Numbered from the stretch's first letter, positions 1 to 5,547 are shown. The stretch is DNA of 7,288 nt from an uncultured Azospirillum sp. (GCA_937960755.1 CALGOL010000130.1:1-7288), one strand, 5' to 3'. The notes: a model not told the origin generated them from the letters alone. Program-made: numbers and translations.

Positions 1-212
1 TCGACGAGGTGGCCGCCATCGTCAACGGCTTCGACGAGGTGGCGCACAACTACGCCCGCGACCACCAGCTCAACATGTGGTTCGTCTTGGCGACTGAAGA
101 CGCGGGCGGGGTTGAAGCCGCCTGTGCCGCCATCGCCGCCGCGACGGGACTAGAGGTGCTGAACTTCCCCAAACGCGCGGAATACGCGCTGCGCCTGAGG
201 TTTGAAGCATGA
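1..212 (+). CDS. nirG: NirG-like siroheme decarboxylase subunit, C-terminal part (5' end outside window)
   Basis: The reading frame is open from the window edge (first full codon at 3) to a TGA at 210-212, giving about 69 residues. The visible part is the C-terminal half of an AsnC/Lrp-like siroheme decarboxylase subunit. It has a VAHNYARDH segment, where the histidine matches the conserved HNY/HCY position of the NirD/L/G/H family, followed by LNMWFVLATE and a VLNFPK stretch near the end. These proteins act in the cytoplasm and convert siroheme to 12,18-didecarboxysiroheme on the way to heme d1. The choice of NirG rather than NirD rests on gene order (next are nirH and nirJ, as in the usual nirD-L-G-H-J order) and on remembered family sequences. 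NirD or a fused NirDL is possible. The stop overlaps the nirH start as ATGA, suggesting translational coupling. No start or promoter is visible. Confidence 0.8.
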   Translation, partial: DEVAAIVNGFDEVAHNYARDHQLNMWFVLATEDAGGVEAACAAIAAATGLEVLNFPKRAEYALRLRFEA

Positions 213-856
213 ATGAACTCGGCTTTAACAACCCTCTCTCCCCTGGGGAGAGGGTGGAGCCGCAGGCTCCGGGTGAGGGGGCGCACGGTCGGCAGACCGA
301 AAAAAGCCAAATCTCGCAGCGTTTCCCCCTCACCCAACCCTCTCCCCTGGGGGGAGAGGGCTCCGACGACCTTGACCGCCGGCTCATCCTGGCGACGCAA
401 GCCGGATTGCCGCTGACTCCCCGGCCCTTTGCGGCGCTGGCCGAACAATTGGGCGCGACGGAAGCCGAGGTCGTCAACCGCTTTCGCGCCATGCAGGCCA
501 CGGGCGCGCTGCGCCGCATCGCCGCCGTCCCCGATCATTACCGCATGGGCTACGTCGCCAACGGCATGACGGTGTGGGAAGTGGCGGAACATGACCTCGA
601 CGCCGCCGGCCAAGCGCTGGCGGCCCTGCCCTGGGTCACCCACTGCTACAGCCGCCCGGCCCGCCTGCCCGTCTGGCCCTATACGCTGTTCGCGATGGCG
701 CACGGCCGCAATCGCGAGGAAGTCTTGGCGCTGGTCAAGGATATGGCGGCGACCCTGGGCGATAAAGCTGGGCGTCGCGACGTGCTGTTCAGCACCCGCA
801 TCCTCAAAAAGACCGGGCTGCGCCTGAAGCGCCGCCCCGGCCGCGAGGGAGAGTGA
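209..856 (+). CDS. nirH: NirH-like siroheme decarboxylase subunit with repeat-derived N-terminal insertion
   Basis: This 215-residue protein works with the NirD/L/G subunits in siroheme decarboxylation for heme d1. The conserved domain starts only at about residue 53 with DDLDRRLILATQAGLP. An AsnC-type winged helix (about 55-107) follows, then the ligand domain with VPDHYRMGY (107-115), VTHCYSRP (143-150, H145 at the family histidine), WPYTLFAMAHGR (156-167) and a C-terminal ILKKTGLR signature. Residues about 8-51 are encoded by a palindromic repeat and resemble nothing in the family, making the protein about 45 residues longer than usual. The start is ATG 209: it overlaps the upstream stop, has GAGG at 197-200, and no ATG, GTG or TTG lies between the repeat and the domain. 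nirJ starts 6 bases after the stop. Family assignment is firm. NirH against its paralogues is judged from the VPxHYxxGYxANGM and THCY motifs and gene order. Confidence 0.85.
   Translation: MNELGFNNPLSPGERVEPQAPGEGAHGRQTEKSQISQRFPLTQPSPLGGEGSDDLDRRLILATQAGLPLTPRPFAALAEQLGATEAEVVNRFRAMQATGALRRIAAVPDHYRMGYVANGMTVWEVAEHDLDAAGQALAALPWVTHCYSRPARLPVWPYTLFAMAHGRNREEVLALVKDMAATLGDKAGRRDVLFSTRILKKTGLRLKRRPGREGE
231..360. repeat. Composite palindromic repeat inserted in frame in nirH
   Basis: Three hairpin-forming units and one longer inverted repeat are packed into about 130 bp. Unit one (232-254) has arms of CCCTCTC/GAGAGGG type around TCCCCTGGGG, with a 2-nt bulge. Unit two (256-270) is GGAGCC-GCA-GGCTCC, a perfect 6-bp stem. 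Unit three (338-360) has perfect 10-bp arms, CCCTCTCCCC and GGGGAGAGGG, around TGG. An 11-bp perfect inverted repeat, GGGTGAGGGGG (271-281) and CCCCCTCACCC (325-335), brackets the centre. So the whole element folds back on itself with related palindromes at both ends. CCCTCTCCCC/GGGGAGAGGG palindromes of this kind are common as dispersed repeats in proteobacterial genomes and usually lie between genes. Exact ends and target duplication cannot be defined from one copy. Confidence 0.85.
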
Positions 857-862
857 AAGCCG

Positions 863-2038
863 ATGTTCCGCCTGACCCAGTATATGCGCCTGCTGGCGGC
901 CCCTGTTTCGGCGTCTCCGCCGAGGGCTCCCGCCGCCAATCCGACCGAAACCGGCCCGGTGGTGATTTGGAATCTCGTGCGGCGCTGCAACCTGTCCTGC
1001 CTGCACTGCTACGCCTTTTCCGCCGACCATGATTTCACCGGCGAGCTTTCCACCGTGGAAGCCTTCGCCGTGCTGGATGATTTGTGGGCGGCGGGCGTGC
1101 GGGTGCTGATCTTGTCGGGCGGCGAGCCCTTGATGCGCCCCGACACCCACCAGATCGGCGCGCGCGCCAAGGCGCTGGGCTTTTATGTCGGGCTGTCGAG
1201 CAACGGCACGCTGATGGACGCCGCGCGGGTTCGCGAGGTCGCCGCGGTGGGCTATGATTACGTCGGCGTCAGCCTCGACGGGCTGGCGGCGGTCAACGAT
1301 CAGTTCCGCCGCAAGGCGGGCGCTTTCGACGCGGCGCTTAACGGCCTGCGGCTGTGCCGCGACGCCGGTTTGAAGACCGGCTTGCGGCTGACCTTGACCG
1401 AGACCACCGCCCGCGATCTTGAACCGCTGCTCGATTTGATGGCGGCGGAGCGCTTTGACAAGTTTTACCTCTCCCACCTCAACTACGCCGGCCGCGGCGA
1501 CGTCAACCGTAAGACCGACGCGCTGCATCGCACCACCCGCACCGCCATGGACGCGCTGTTCGAGCGGGCGCTTGACGACGTGGTCAACGATGCGCCGCGG
1601 GAGTACGTCACCGGCAACAATGACGCCGACGGGGTCTACTTGCTGCTGTGGGCGCGGCGGCGCTTTCCCCAACGCGCCGCGGCGTTGGAGGCGCGGTTGA
1701 AGCGCTGGGGCGGCAATGCGTCGGGCGTCGGCATCGCCAACATCGACACGCAAGGCGTTGTCCATCCCGACACCATGTGGAGCCGCCATGATCTGGGCAG
1801 CGTGCGGGATCGCGCGTTCGCCGACATCTGGGCCGACGTCTCGCACCCGCTGATGGCAGGCTTGAAGCAGCGGCCGCGGCCGGTGACCGGGCGATGCGGT
1901 TCTTGCGCCTATCTCGCCATCTGCAACGGCAACACCCGGGTGCGGGCCGAAAGTGTGGGCGGCGACCCGTGGGCGGAAGATCCCGGCTGCTATCTGACCG
2001 ACGCCGAAATCGGCCCTGCGGCGGAAGCCGCGGCGTGA
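863..2038 (+). CDS. nirJ: NirJ, radical SAM enzyme of heme d1 biosynthesis
   Basis: This 391-residue cytoplasmic radical SAM protein acts after the siroheme decarboxylases, in replacing two propionate side chains of didecarboxysiroheme on the path to heme d1. The radical SAM cluster motif CNLSCLHC is at 42-49 (C42, C46, C49), preceded by VIWNLVRR. LSGGEPL at 84-90 is the SAM-binding GGE motif. The C-terminal SPASM/twitch-like cysteines C345, C348, C354 and C376 fit a second iron-sulfur cluster. The length is normal for NirJ and no key residue is missing. The ATG at 863 follows the nirH stop by 6 bases, with GAGGGAGAG at 845-853 as ribosome binding site. Its stop shares bases with a GTG in the norE frame. 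Related SPASM proteins such as AhbD or AhbC are alternatives, but the nirG-nirH context favours NirJ. Confidence 0.93.
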   Translation: MFRLTQYMRLLAAPVSASPPRAPAANPTETGPVVIWNLVRRCNLSCLHCYAFSADHDFTGELSTVEAFAVLDDLWAAGVRVLILSGGEPLMRPDTHQIGARAKALGFYVGLSSNGTLMDAARVREVAAVGYDYVGVSLDGLAAVNDQFRRKAGAFDAALNGLRLCRDAGLKTGLRLTLTETTARDLEPLLDLMAAERFDKFYLSHLNYAGRGDVNRKTDALHRTTRTAMDALFERALDDVVNDAPREYVTGNNDADGVYLLLWARRRFPQRAAALEARLKRWGGNASGVGIANIDTQGVVHPDTMWSRHDLGSVRDRAFADIWADVSHPLMAGLKQRPRPVTGRCGSCAYLAICNGNTRVRAESVGGDPWAEDPGCYLTDAEIGPAAEAAA

Positions 2039-2055
2039 CCGAGGAGCCTGTAAAA

Positions 2056-2634
2056 ATGACCAGCGCCGCAACTGTCGCCAACTCGGATGGAAAGGGCGAC
2101 GCCTTCGACGGATTGCCTGGCAATCCGATGATGTGGATTTTGATTTTATCCGAGTTGGCGGTGTTCGGCGTCGCCTTCGTCGGCTTTTCCGTCGCCCGCA
2201 TGTTCGACCCCGCGACGTTTGACGCCGGGCAAGAGCATCTCGACCGGCTGTTGGGCGGGCTCAACACGCTGGTGCTGCTGACCAGCGGCTATCTGGCGGC
2301 GCGCGGCGTTGAGGCGGGACGCGCCGACGACAAGAAAGCCGCCTCGCGCTGGATGCTGGCCGCCGCCGCCGTCGGCTGCGTGTTTCTGGTGATAAAGCTC
2401 GTCGAGTACGGCCACACCCTCGACGCCGGTTACGATATCAACACGAACGCCTTCTTCGCGCTCTACTTCATGCTGACCGGCTTCCACTTCTTTCACGTCA
2501 TCATGGGCGTGATCGTGCTGTGCGTGGTGGCGCGCTGGAACGCGACGGAGAATCTGGAGACCGGCGCCGCCTTCTGGCACATGGTCGACCTGATTTGGGT
2601 GCTGCTTTACCCCTTGGTTTATTTGGTGCGGTGA
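2056..2634 (+). CDS. norE: NorE-like protein, cytochrome c oxidase subunit III family
   Basis: This 192-residue inner-membrane protein has five likely transmembrane segments at about 24-46, 68-86, 98-118, 131-160 and 172-191. Family features are LPGNPMMWILILSE near the start (E33 in the first helix), TGFHFFHVIMG (141-151) in the fourth helix and WHMVDLIW (174-181) in the last. It is shorter than a true oxidase subunit III and has the NorE architecture. NorE is an accessory protein needed for full nitric oxide reductase activity in Paracoccus; its exact biochemical role is unsettled. The start is ATG 2056, preceded by GAGGAG at 2041-2046 with a 9-base spacer. An in-frame GTG at 2035, overlapping the nirJ stop, would add seven residues. 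The stop overlaps the next ATG. Following nirJ directly, it ties NO handling to heme d1 synthesis. A quinol-oxidase subunit III-like role is the main alternative. Confidence 0.85.
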   Translation: MTSAATVANSDGKGDAFDGLPGNPMMWILILSELAVFGVAFVGFSVARMFDPATFDAGQEHLDRLLGGLNTLVLLTSGYLAARGVEAGRADDKKAASRWMLAAAAVGCVFLVIKLVEYGHTLDAGYDINTNAFFALYFMLTGFHFFHVIMGVIVLCVVARWNATENLETGAAFWHMVDLIWVLLYPLVYLVR

Positions 2635-2927
2635 TGAAACCTGCTCTTCATCCCTTGACCCGCGCCTGGGTCATCTTAATGGCGCTGGCGATCTTGACTC
2701 TGGTGCTGGGTCTTAACGATCCGCACACGCCGTTGGGAATTTTAAGCGCCATCGCCTTGATGGCGACGACGGTGGTCAAAGGCCGGCAAATCCTGTTGGA
2801 TTATCTGGAGTTGCGCCATGCGCCCGGCGGCTGGCGCGCCGGGCTGACGGTTTACCTGTCGCTGGTGGCGCTGTTGATCGTCGCCGCCTACGCCGCGACC
2901 TATTACGGCTGGCCGCTGAAGCGGTAG
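2634..2927 (+). CDS. norF: NorF-like small membrane protein, prokaryotic cytochrome c oxidase subunit IV type
   Basis: This 97-residue protein has three predicted transmembrane helices (about 9-27, 33-50, 69-91) and the motif VKGRQILLDYLELRHAP at 48-64, followed closely by WR (67-68). That motif is typical of prokaryotic subunit IV/NorF-like proteins. The ATG at 2634 shares its A with the norE TGA, so the two are almost certainly translationally coupled and make a membrane pair. NorF is an accessory factor of nitric oxide reduction with no known catalytic residues. The NorF name rests mainly on position after norE. From sequence alone the safer name is cytochrome c oxidase subunit IV family protein. 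It is the last gene of the + strand string; the next gene converges on it. Confidence 0.8.
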   Translation: MKPALHPLTRAWVILMALAILTLVLGLNDPHTPLGILSAIALMATTVVKGRQILLDYLELRHAPGGWRAGLTVYLSLVALLIVAAYAATYYGWPLKR

Positions 2928-2959
2928 GGGGGTAACTTCTCCCAGCTTGCCCCCTTATT
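2928..2959 (+). terminator. Possible rho-independent terminator of the nir-nor string
   Basis: Directly after the norF-like stop, GGGGGTAA (2928-2935) can pair with TTGCCCCC (2947-2954). That is five GC pairs, one GU and two AU pairs with an 11-base loop, followed by TTATT. The T-tract is short and the loop is long, so this is only a candidate. The stronger hairpins of the repeat just downstream may do the job instead. Confidence 0.4.
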
Positions 2960-2966
2960 CTCAATG

Positions 2967-3049
2967 CGTCATGCCCGGATTTGATCCGGGCATCCCTTGT
3001 TCCGCCACATTGCGGAAGGGCGATGGCCGGGTCAAGCCCGGCCATGACG
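2967..3049. repeat. Intergenic palindromic repeat between convergent genes
   Basis: Three hairpins sit in 83 bp. ATGCCCGGAT (2971-2980) and ATCCGGGCAT (2984-2993) form a perfect 10-bp stem with a 3-base loop. TTCCGC (3000-3005) and GCGGAA (3012-3017) form a 6-bp stem. ATGGCCGGG (3023-3031) and CCCGGCCAT (3037-3045) form a 9-bp stem. CGTCAT at 2967-2972 is also the inverse of ATGACG at 3044-3049, so the outer ends match. Repeats with this CGTCATGCCCGG...CCGGCCATGACG pattern recur between genes in many alphaproteobacteria (from memory). Placed between the ends of a + and a - gene, it could serve as a two-way terminator or mRNA 3'-end stabiliser. Confidence 0.85.
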
Positions 3050-3065
3050 GTCTATAGAACTGGTG

Positions 3066-4307
3066 TCAAACCCCCGCCAGCGCGCGATCCAGATCGTCGA
3101 TGATGTCGTCGGCGTCCTCCAGCCCCACCGACAGCCGGATCAGCGCCGGATTAATGCCGGCGCGCTGCTTGTCTTCCGGCGTCAGCTTGCAATGGGTGCT
3201 GGTGTCGGGGTGGGTGATGAGCGACTTCGAGTCGCCTAAATTGTTGGAGATCAGCACCATGCGCAGCGCGTTCATGACGCGGAAGGCTTCGTCCTTGCCG
3301 CCGTCGATGTAGAACGAAACCATGGTGCCGCCGCCGGTCATCTGGCGACGCGCTAAATCATGCTGCGGATGGCTGGCGAGGAACGGATAGACCGTCTTGG
3401 CGATCTTGGCATGGCTTTCCAAATATTGCGCCACCTTCAAGGCCGCAGCGCATTGCGCGCCGACTCGCAGCTCCATGGTCTCCAGGCTCTTTAACAGCAA
3501 CCACGCATTAAACGGCGCAATCGCCGGGCCGGTATGGCGGATGTAGGGATGCACTTTCTCGGCGGCGAACTTGCGGTCGGTCATCACCACGCCGCCCAGG
3601 CAGCGCCCTTGCCCGTCAATGTGCTTGGTGGCGGAATACACCACCACATCGGCGCCCAGCTCGAACGGCCGCTGCAACACCGGGGTGGCGAAGGCGTTGT
3701 CGACGATCACCTTGGCCCCCGCCGCCTTGGCGAGTTCAGCCACCGCGGCGATATCGACGATCTCCAAGCACGGGTTGGAGGGGCTTTCCAGGAAGACGGC
3801 GGTGGTGGGTTTCGACAGCGCCTCCTTCCACTGGTCTAGGTCGGTTCCGTCAATCAGCACCGCCTCGACGCCGAAACGGCCGCAAACTTCGCGGATAACG
3901 TAAAGGCAAGAGATGAACAAGCCGATGGGGGCGACGATGCGGTCGCCGGTCTTAACGAACGACAGCAGCGACGCGGTGACGGCCGCCATGCCCGAAGCGG
4001 TTGCGTAGCCCCATTCGGCGCCTTCATAAGCGCACAGCCGGGCTTCAAACATGTTGGAGGTCGGGTTGCCGAAACGGGAATAGACCTGCCGGGCGCCGTC
4101 GTTGGCGAAGGCGGCCTCCGCCTCCTCCGCCGAGCCGTAGCAATAGCCGGAAGTCTGATAAATCGCCTCGCAGGTCTCATCGAACGACGAACGGCGCGCG
4201 CCGCCATGCACCAGTTGCGACCGTGGCCGCAATCCCGAAACGTCGGGGGCGCGGTGATCGGTTTTTTGCGGGAAACCAACGAACGGAATAGGGTTTTCAG
4301 CGCTCAA
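3066..4307 (-). CDS. metZ: O-succinylhomoserine sulfhydrylase MetZ
   Basis: This cytoplasmic PLP enzyme of the Cys/Met metabolism family makes homocysteine from O-succinylhomoserine and sulfide. With the chosen start it has 413 residues, slightly long for MetZ (about 400). The N-terminal SQLVHGG opens the conserved fold. YSRFGNPT follows (tyrosine about 76), then ASGMAAVTASLLS, VIVDNAFATP (aspartate about 203), and the PLP lysine in YSATKHIDGQGR (K about 228). LISNNLGDSKSLITHP and IRLSVGLED are near the end. The start is TTG at 4307-4305, 7 bases after GGAGAGGA (4322-4315). No ATG or GTG lies between that site and the conserved domain, and an upstream in-frame TTG has no ribosome binding site. 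A promoter and a SAM-II riboswitch lie in its leader. Cystathionine gamma-synthase or O-acetylhomoserine sulfhydrylase are related, but the GQGRCLGG and NNLGDSKS style and the riboswitch fit MetZ. Confidence 0.93.
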   Translation of the reverse strand: MSAENPIPFVGFPQKTDHRAPDVSGLRPRSQLVHGGARRSSFDETCEAIYQTSGYCYGSAEEAEAAFANDGARQVYSRFGNPTSNMFEARLCAYEGAEWGYATASGMAAVTASLLSFVKTGDRIVAPIGLFISCLYVIREVCGRFGVEAVLIDGTDLDQWKEALSKPTTAVFLESPSNPCLEIVDIAAVAELAKAAGAKVIVDNAFATPVLQRPFELGADVVVYSATKHIDGQGRCLGGVVMTDRKFAAEKVHPYIRHTGPAIAPFNAWLLLKSLETMELRVGAQCAAALKVAQYLESHAKIAKTVYPFLASHPQHDLARRQMTGGGTMVSFYIDGGKDEAFRVMNALRMVLISNNLGDSKSLITHPDTSTHCKLTPEDKQRAGINPALIRLSVGLEDADDIIDDLDRALAGV

Positions 4308-4388
4308 GGCCGTGTCCTCTCCAGCAATAGGGCCTCGACCGTGAAAGAGCGTCGGGGCGGCTGACAATGAGAGATATAGGCCGCGCGA

Positions 4389-4446
4389 GACCTCTTTAGC
4401 GGTTTGTTTTACGTGGCCCGCAAGCCGGTCGCTCAAATCACCACGT
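4389..4446 (-). ncRNA. SAM-II riboswitch in the metZ leader
   Basis: Read on the minus strand, the aptamer begins with ACGTGG (4446-4441), which pairs with CCACGT (4416-4411) as stem P1. Next come the conserved TGATTTG (4440-4434), GACCGGCTTGC (4430-4420), the linker AAAACAAA and the hallmark GCTAAAGAGG (4400-4391). GCGG (4421-4418) can pair with CCGC (4402-4399), and GACC (4430-4427) with GGTC (4392-4389). These pairs are nested with each other and cross P1, as in the H-type pseudoknot of SAM-II. SAM-II (metA motif) RNAs are known in alphaproteobacterial methionine genes including metA and metZ, where bound S-adenosylmethionine lowers expression. Recognised by eye, not by a covariance model, but sequence, fold, strand and gene all agree. 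Confidence 0.92.
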
Positions 4447-4453
4447 TATCGGC

Positions 4454-4482
4454 GTTGTAAGACCTGGGAAGCTCGCCGTCAA
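4454..4482 (-). promoter_or_regulatory. Sigma70-type promoter of metZ
   Basis: On the minus strand TTGACG (4482-4477) is followed, after exactly 17 bases, by TACAAC (4459-4454). These match 5/6 and 4/6 of the housekeeping boxes. The expected start of transcription, about 7 bases further at about 4447, coincides with the first base of the SAM-II P1 stem. The leader would therefore start directly with the aptamer. That agreement between two independent signals raises confidence. Confidence 0.7.
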
Positions 4483-4544
4483 TAACAAGATTTGTTAGTT
4501 GAATATGCCTGCGTTTCTGTGGCGAAGTCATGCAAGCTTTTGAA

Positions 4545-4573
4545 TTGACAAAGCTATTCCCCTACCGTTAGCC
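4545..4573 (+). promoter_or_regulatory. Candidate promoter of ihfA
   Basis: TTGACA (4545-4550) is a perfect -35 box on the + strand. At 17 bases spacing lies TTAGCC (4568-4573), a poor -10 match. The start of transcription would fall near 4580, about 25 bases before the ihfA ATG. The rest of the divergent gap between this site and the metZ promoter (4483-4544) shows no other clear site. Confidence 0.4.
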
Positions 4574-4604
4574 TTTCGGCCATAAATCGCGGGGAGGCGG
4601 CCTA

Positions 4605-4946
4605 ATGTCTGAGGACACTGAAACCAGCCTGGATGAATCCGGCCATAACACGGTGACGCGCGCGCAACTCAGCGAAGCGGTGTATCAGGAGGTCGGTTTG
4701 TCGCGCAACGAATCCGCCGATCTGGTGGAAGCGGTGCTGGACGAAATATCTGACGCCCTCGCGCGCGGCGAAATCGTCAAAATTTCGTCGTTCGGCAGCT
4801 TCCAAGTCCGTCAAAAGGGCCAGCGGGTCGGCCGCAATCCCAAAACCGGGGAGGAAGTGCCGATTCTGCCGCGCCGCGTGCTGGTGTTCCGCGCCAGCCA
4901 CGTGCTGAAGGACCGCATCAACGAACGGCTGCACGGCGAAGCCTGA
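4605..4946 (+). CDS. ihfA: Integration host factor alpha subunit
   Basis: This 113-residue HU/IHF-family DNA-binding protein pairs with IhfB to bend DNA sharply at specific sites, affecting transcription, recombination and replication. After a short acidic N-terminal extension (1-16), the HU fold starts at VTRAQLSEAV. ISSFGSFQVRQK (60-71) and the DNA-contacting arm with GRNPKTGEEVPI (76-87) follow; P79 is the intercalating proline of the family. The PKTGEEVPI sequence points to the alpha rather than the beta subunit or HU. The ribosome binding site GGGGAGG (4591-4597) lies 7 bases before the ATG. The extension makes it about 14 residues longer than the E. coli protein. The MerR-type gene begins 43 bases downstream and is probably cotranscribed, a pairing common in alphaproteobacteria. 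Confidence 0.94.
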   Translation: MSEDTETSLDESGHNTVTRAQLSEAVYQEVGLSRNESADLVEAVLDEISDALARGEIVKISSFGSFQVRQKGQRVGRNPKTGEEVPILPRRVLVFRASHVLKDRINERLHGEA

Positions 4947-4989
4947 CATCAAGGCAGGGCTGCGCCGGCACGACATTTAGGATAAGCGC

Positions 4990-5427
4990 ATGCCTGCCGG
5001 CGGACATGAAAAAGCCGCGACGGCCTATCGCACCATCAGCGAAGTCGCCGAAGAACTCGACGTGCCGCAGCATGTCTTGCGTTTTTGGGAAACCCGATTC
5101 CCGCAGATAAGGCCGCGCAAGGGGGCGGGCGGGCGGCGCTATTACCGTCCAACCGACATCGACCTGCTGCGCCGCATCCGCAAGCTGCTCTACGATGATG
5201 GCTTCACCATCCGCGGCGCGCAAATGGCGTTGCGTGAAATGCGTAAGCCGGTTTCCGTCCCGGCCCTCGCCGCGCCCATTTCCGCTCCCATTTCCGCTCC
5301 CGCCGCCCCTCCTTCACCTGCTCCAACCGGGCCGGCGCCGACGTCGGTCGACGTAAAAACCCGCGAGCTGCAAGGAGTTCTGGAAGAATTGCGCGCGCTG
5401 CGCCGCAGCCTGCCCAACCCGTCTTAA
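4990..5427 (+). CDS. MerR-family transcriptional regulator with Pro/Ala-rich linker
   Basis: This 145-residue regulator has an N-terminal MerR-type winged helix-turn-helix at about 13-84. The visible motifs are YRTISEVAEELDVPQHVLRFWETRF (13-37, broken here only by naming its ends Y13 and F37), GGRRYYRP (47-54, the wing) and LLYDDGFTIRGAQ (66-78). A low-complexity linker rich in Pro, Ala and Ser follows (about 87-121). The protein ends in a short helix, likely a dimer coiled coil (about 122-141, with LQGVLEELRALRRSL). It has no metal-binding cysteines and no ligand domain, so its signal is unknown. The start ATG follows AGGATA (4979-4984). Its place behind ihfA is widely conserved in alphaproteobacteria (from memory), suggesting a housekeeping role. 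Targets cannot be named from the sequence. Confidence 0.88.
   Translation: MPAGGHEKAATAYRTISEVAEELDVPQHVLRFWETRFPQIRPRKGAGGRRYYRPTDIDLLRRIRKLLYDDGFTIRGAQMALREMRKPVSVPALAAPISAPISAPAAPPSPAPTGPAPTSVDVKTRELQGVLEELRALRRSLPNPS
5275..5298 (+). repeat. Two tandem 12-bp units in the MerR linker
   Basis: CCCATTTCCGCT occurs twice back to back (5275-5286 and 5287-5298), giving a repeated I-S-A-P-type tetrapeptide in the Pro/Ala-rich linker. As 12 is a multiple of three, slippage here changes linker length without breaking the frame. Confidence 0.85.
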
Positions 5428-5547
5428 AAAAAGATAATTATACATTTATGTAACGTTAATTATGATAATTTCACACAAAGCCTTGAAAGAAGCCTCGTCA
5501 GCCGGTAGTTTAATAGCATCGGTGTTTGTGGAAATTTGAGGCAGAGC
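5428..5547 (+). promoter_or_regulatory. AT-rich gap upstream of cysteine synthase, with candidate promoter
   Basis: The first half (about 5426-5478) is strikingly AT-rich for this GC-rich region. It contains GATAATT twice (5433-5439, 5464-5470) and the 8-bp palindrome TAACGTTA (5451-5458). A weak promoter candidate is TTGAAA (5483-5488) and TAGTTT (5506-5511) with 17-base spacing. The AT-rich block would then sit just upstream of the -35, where UP elements or bending proteins act. No GC-rich terminator hairpin for the MerR gene is visible. A binding protein cannot be named. Confidence 0.35.

Noticed and set aside
1..43. A 13-base direct repeat (TCGACGAGGTGGC at 1-13 and 31-43) in the nirG fragment
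   Set aside because: Both copies encode a DEVA-type segment that fits the normal family sequence, so this is most likely chance plus codon bias rather than a duplication.
1894..2055. Upstream extension of norE into the nirJ coding region
   Set aside because: The added residues are Arg-rich nirJ shadow sequence. ATG 2056 has its own GAGGAG site and fits the NorE family start.
50..2071. A very long open frame (673 codons) on the minus strand opposite nirH and nirJ
   Set aside because: It is antisense to clearly conserved genes. Its product is Arg/Gly/Ala-rich without any recognisable domain, and GC-rich codon bias commonly keeps such shadow frames open.
4308..4604. FNR/NNR-type (TTGAT-N4-ATCAA) operators in the intergenic regions
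   Set aside because: No half-site pair with proper spacing was found here or at 5428-5547. Any such site for the nir genes must lie upstream of the window.
5428..5547. Possible tRNA gene after the MerR regulator, where a tRNA-Pro often lies in alphaproteobacteria
   Set aside because: No cloverleaf arms or GTTCGA-type T-loop could be found; the gap is AT-rich and only 120 bases.
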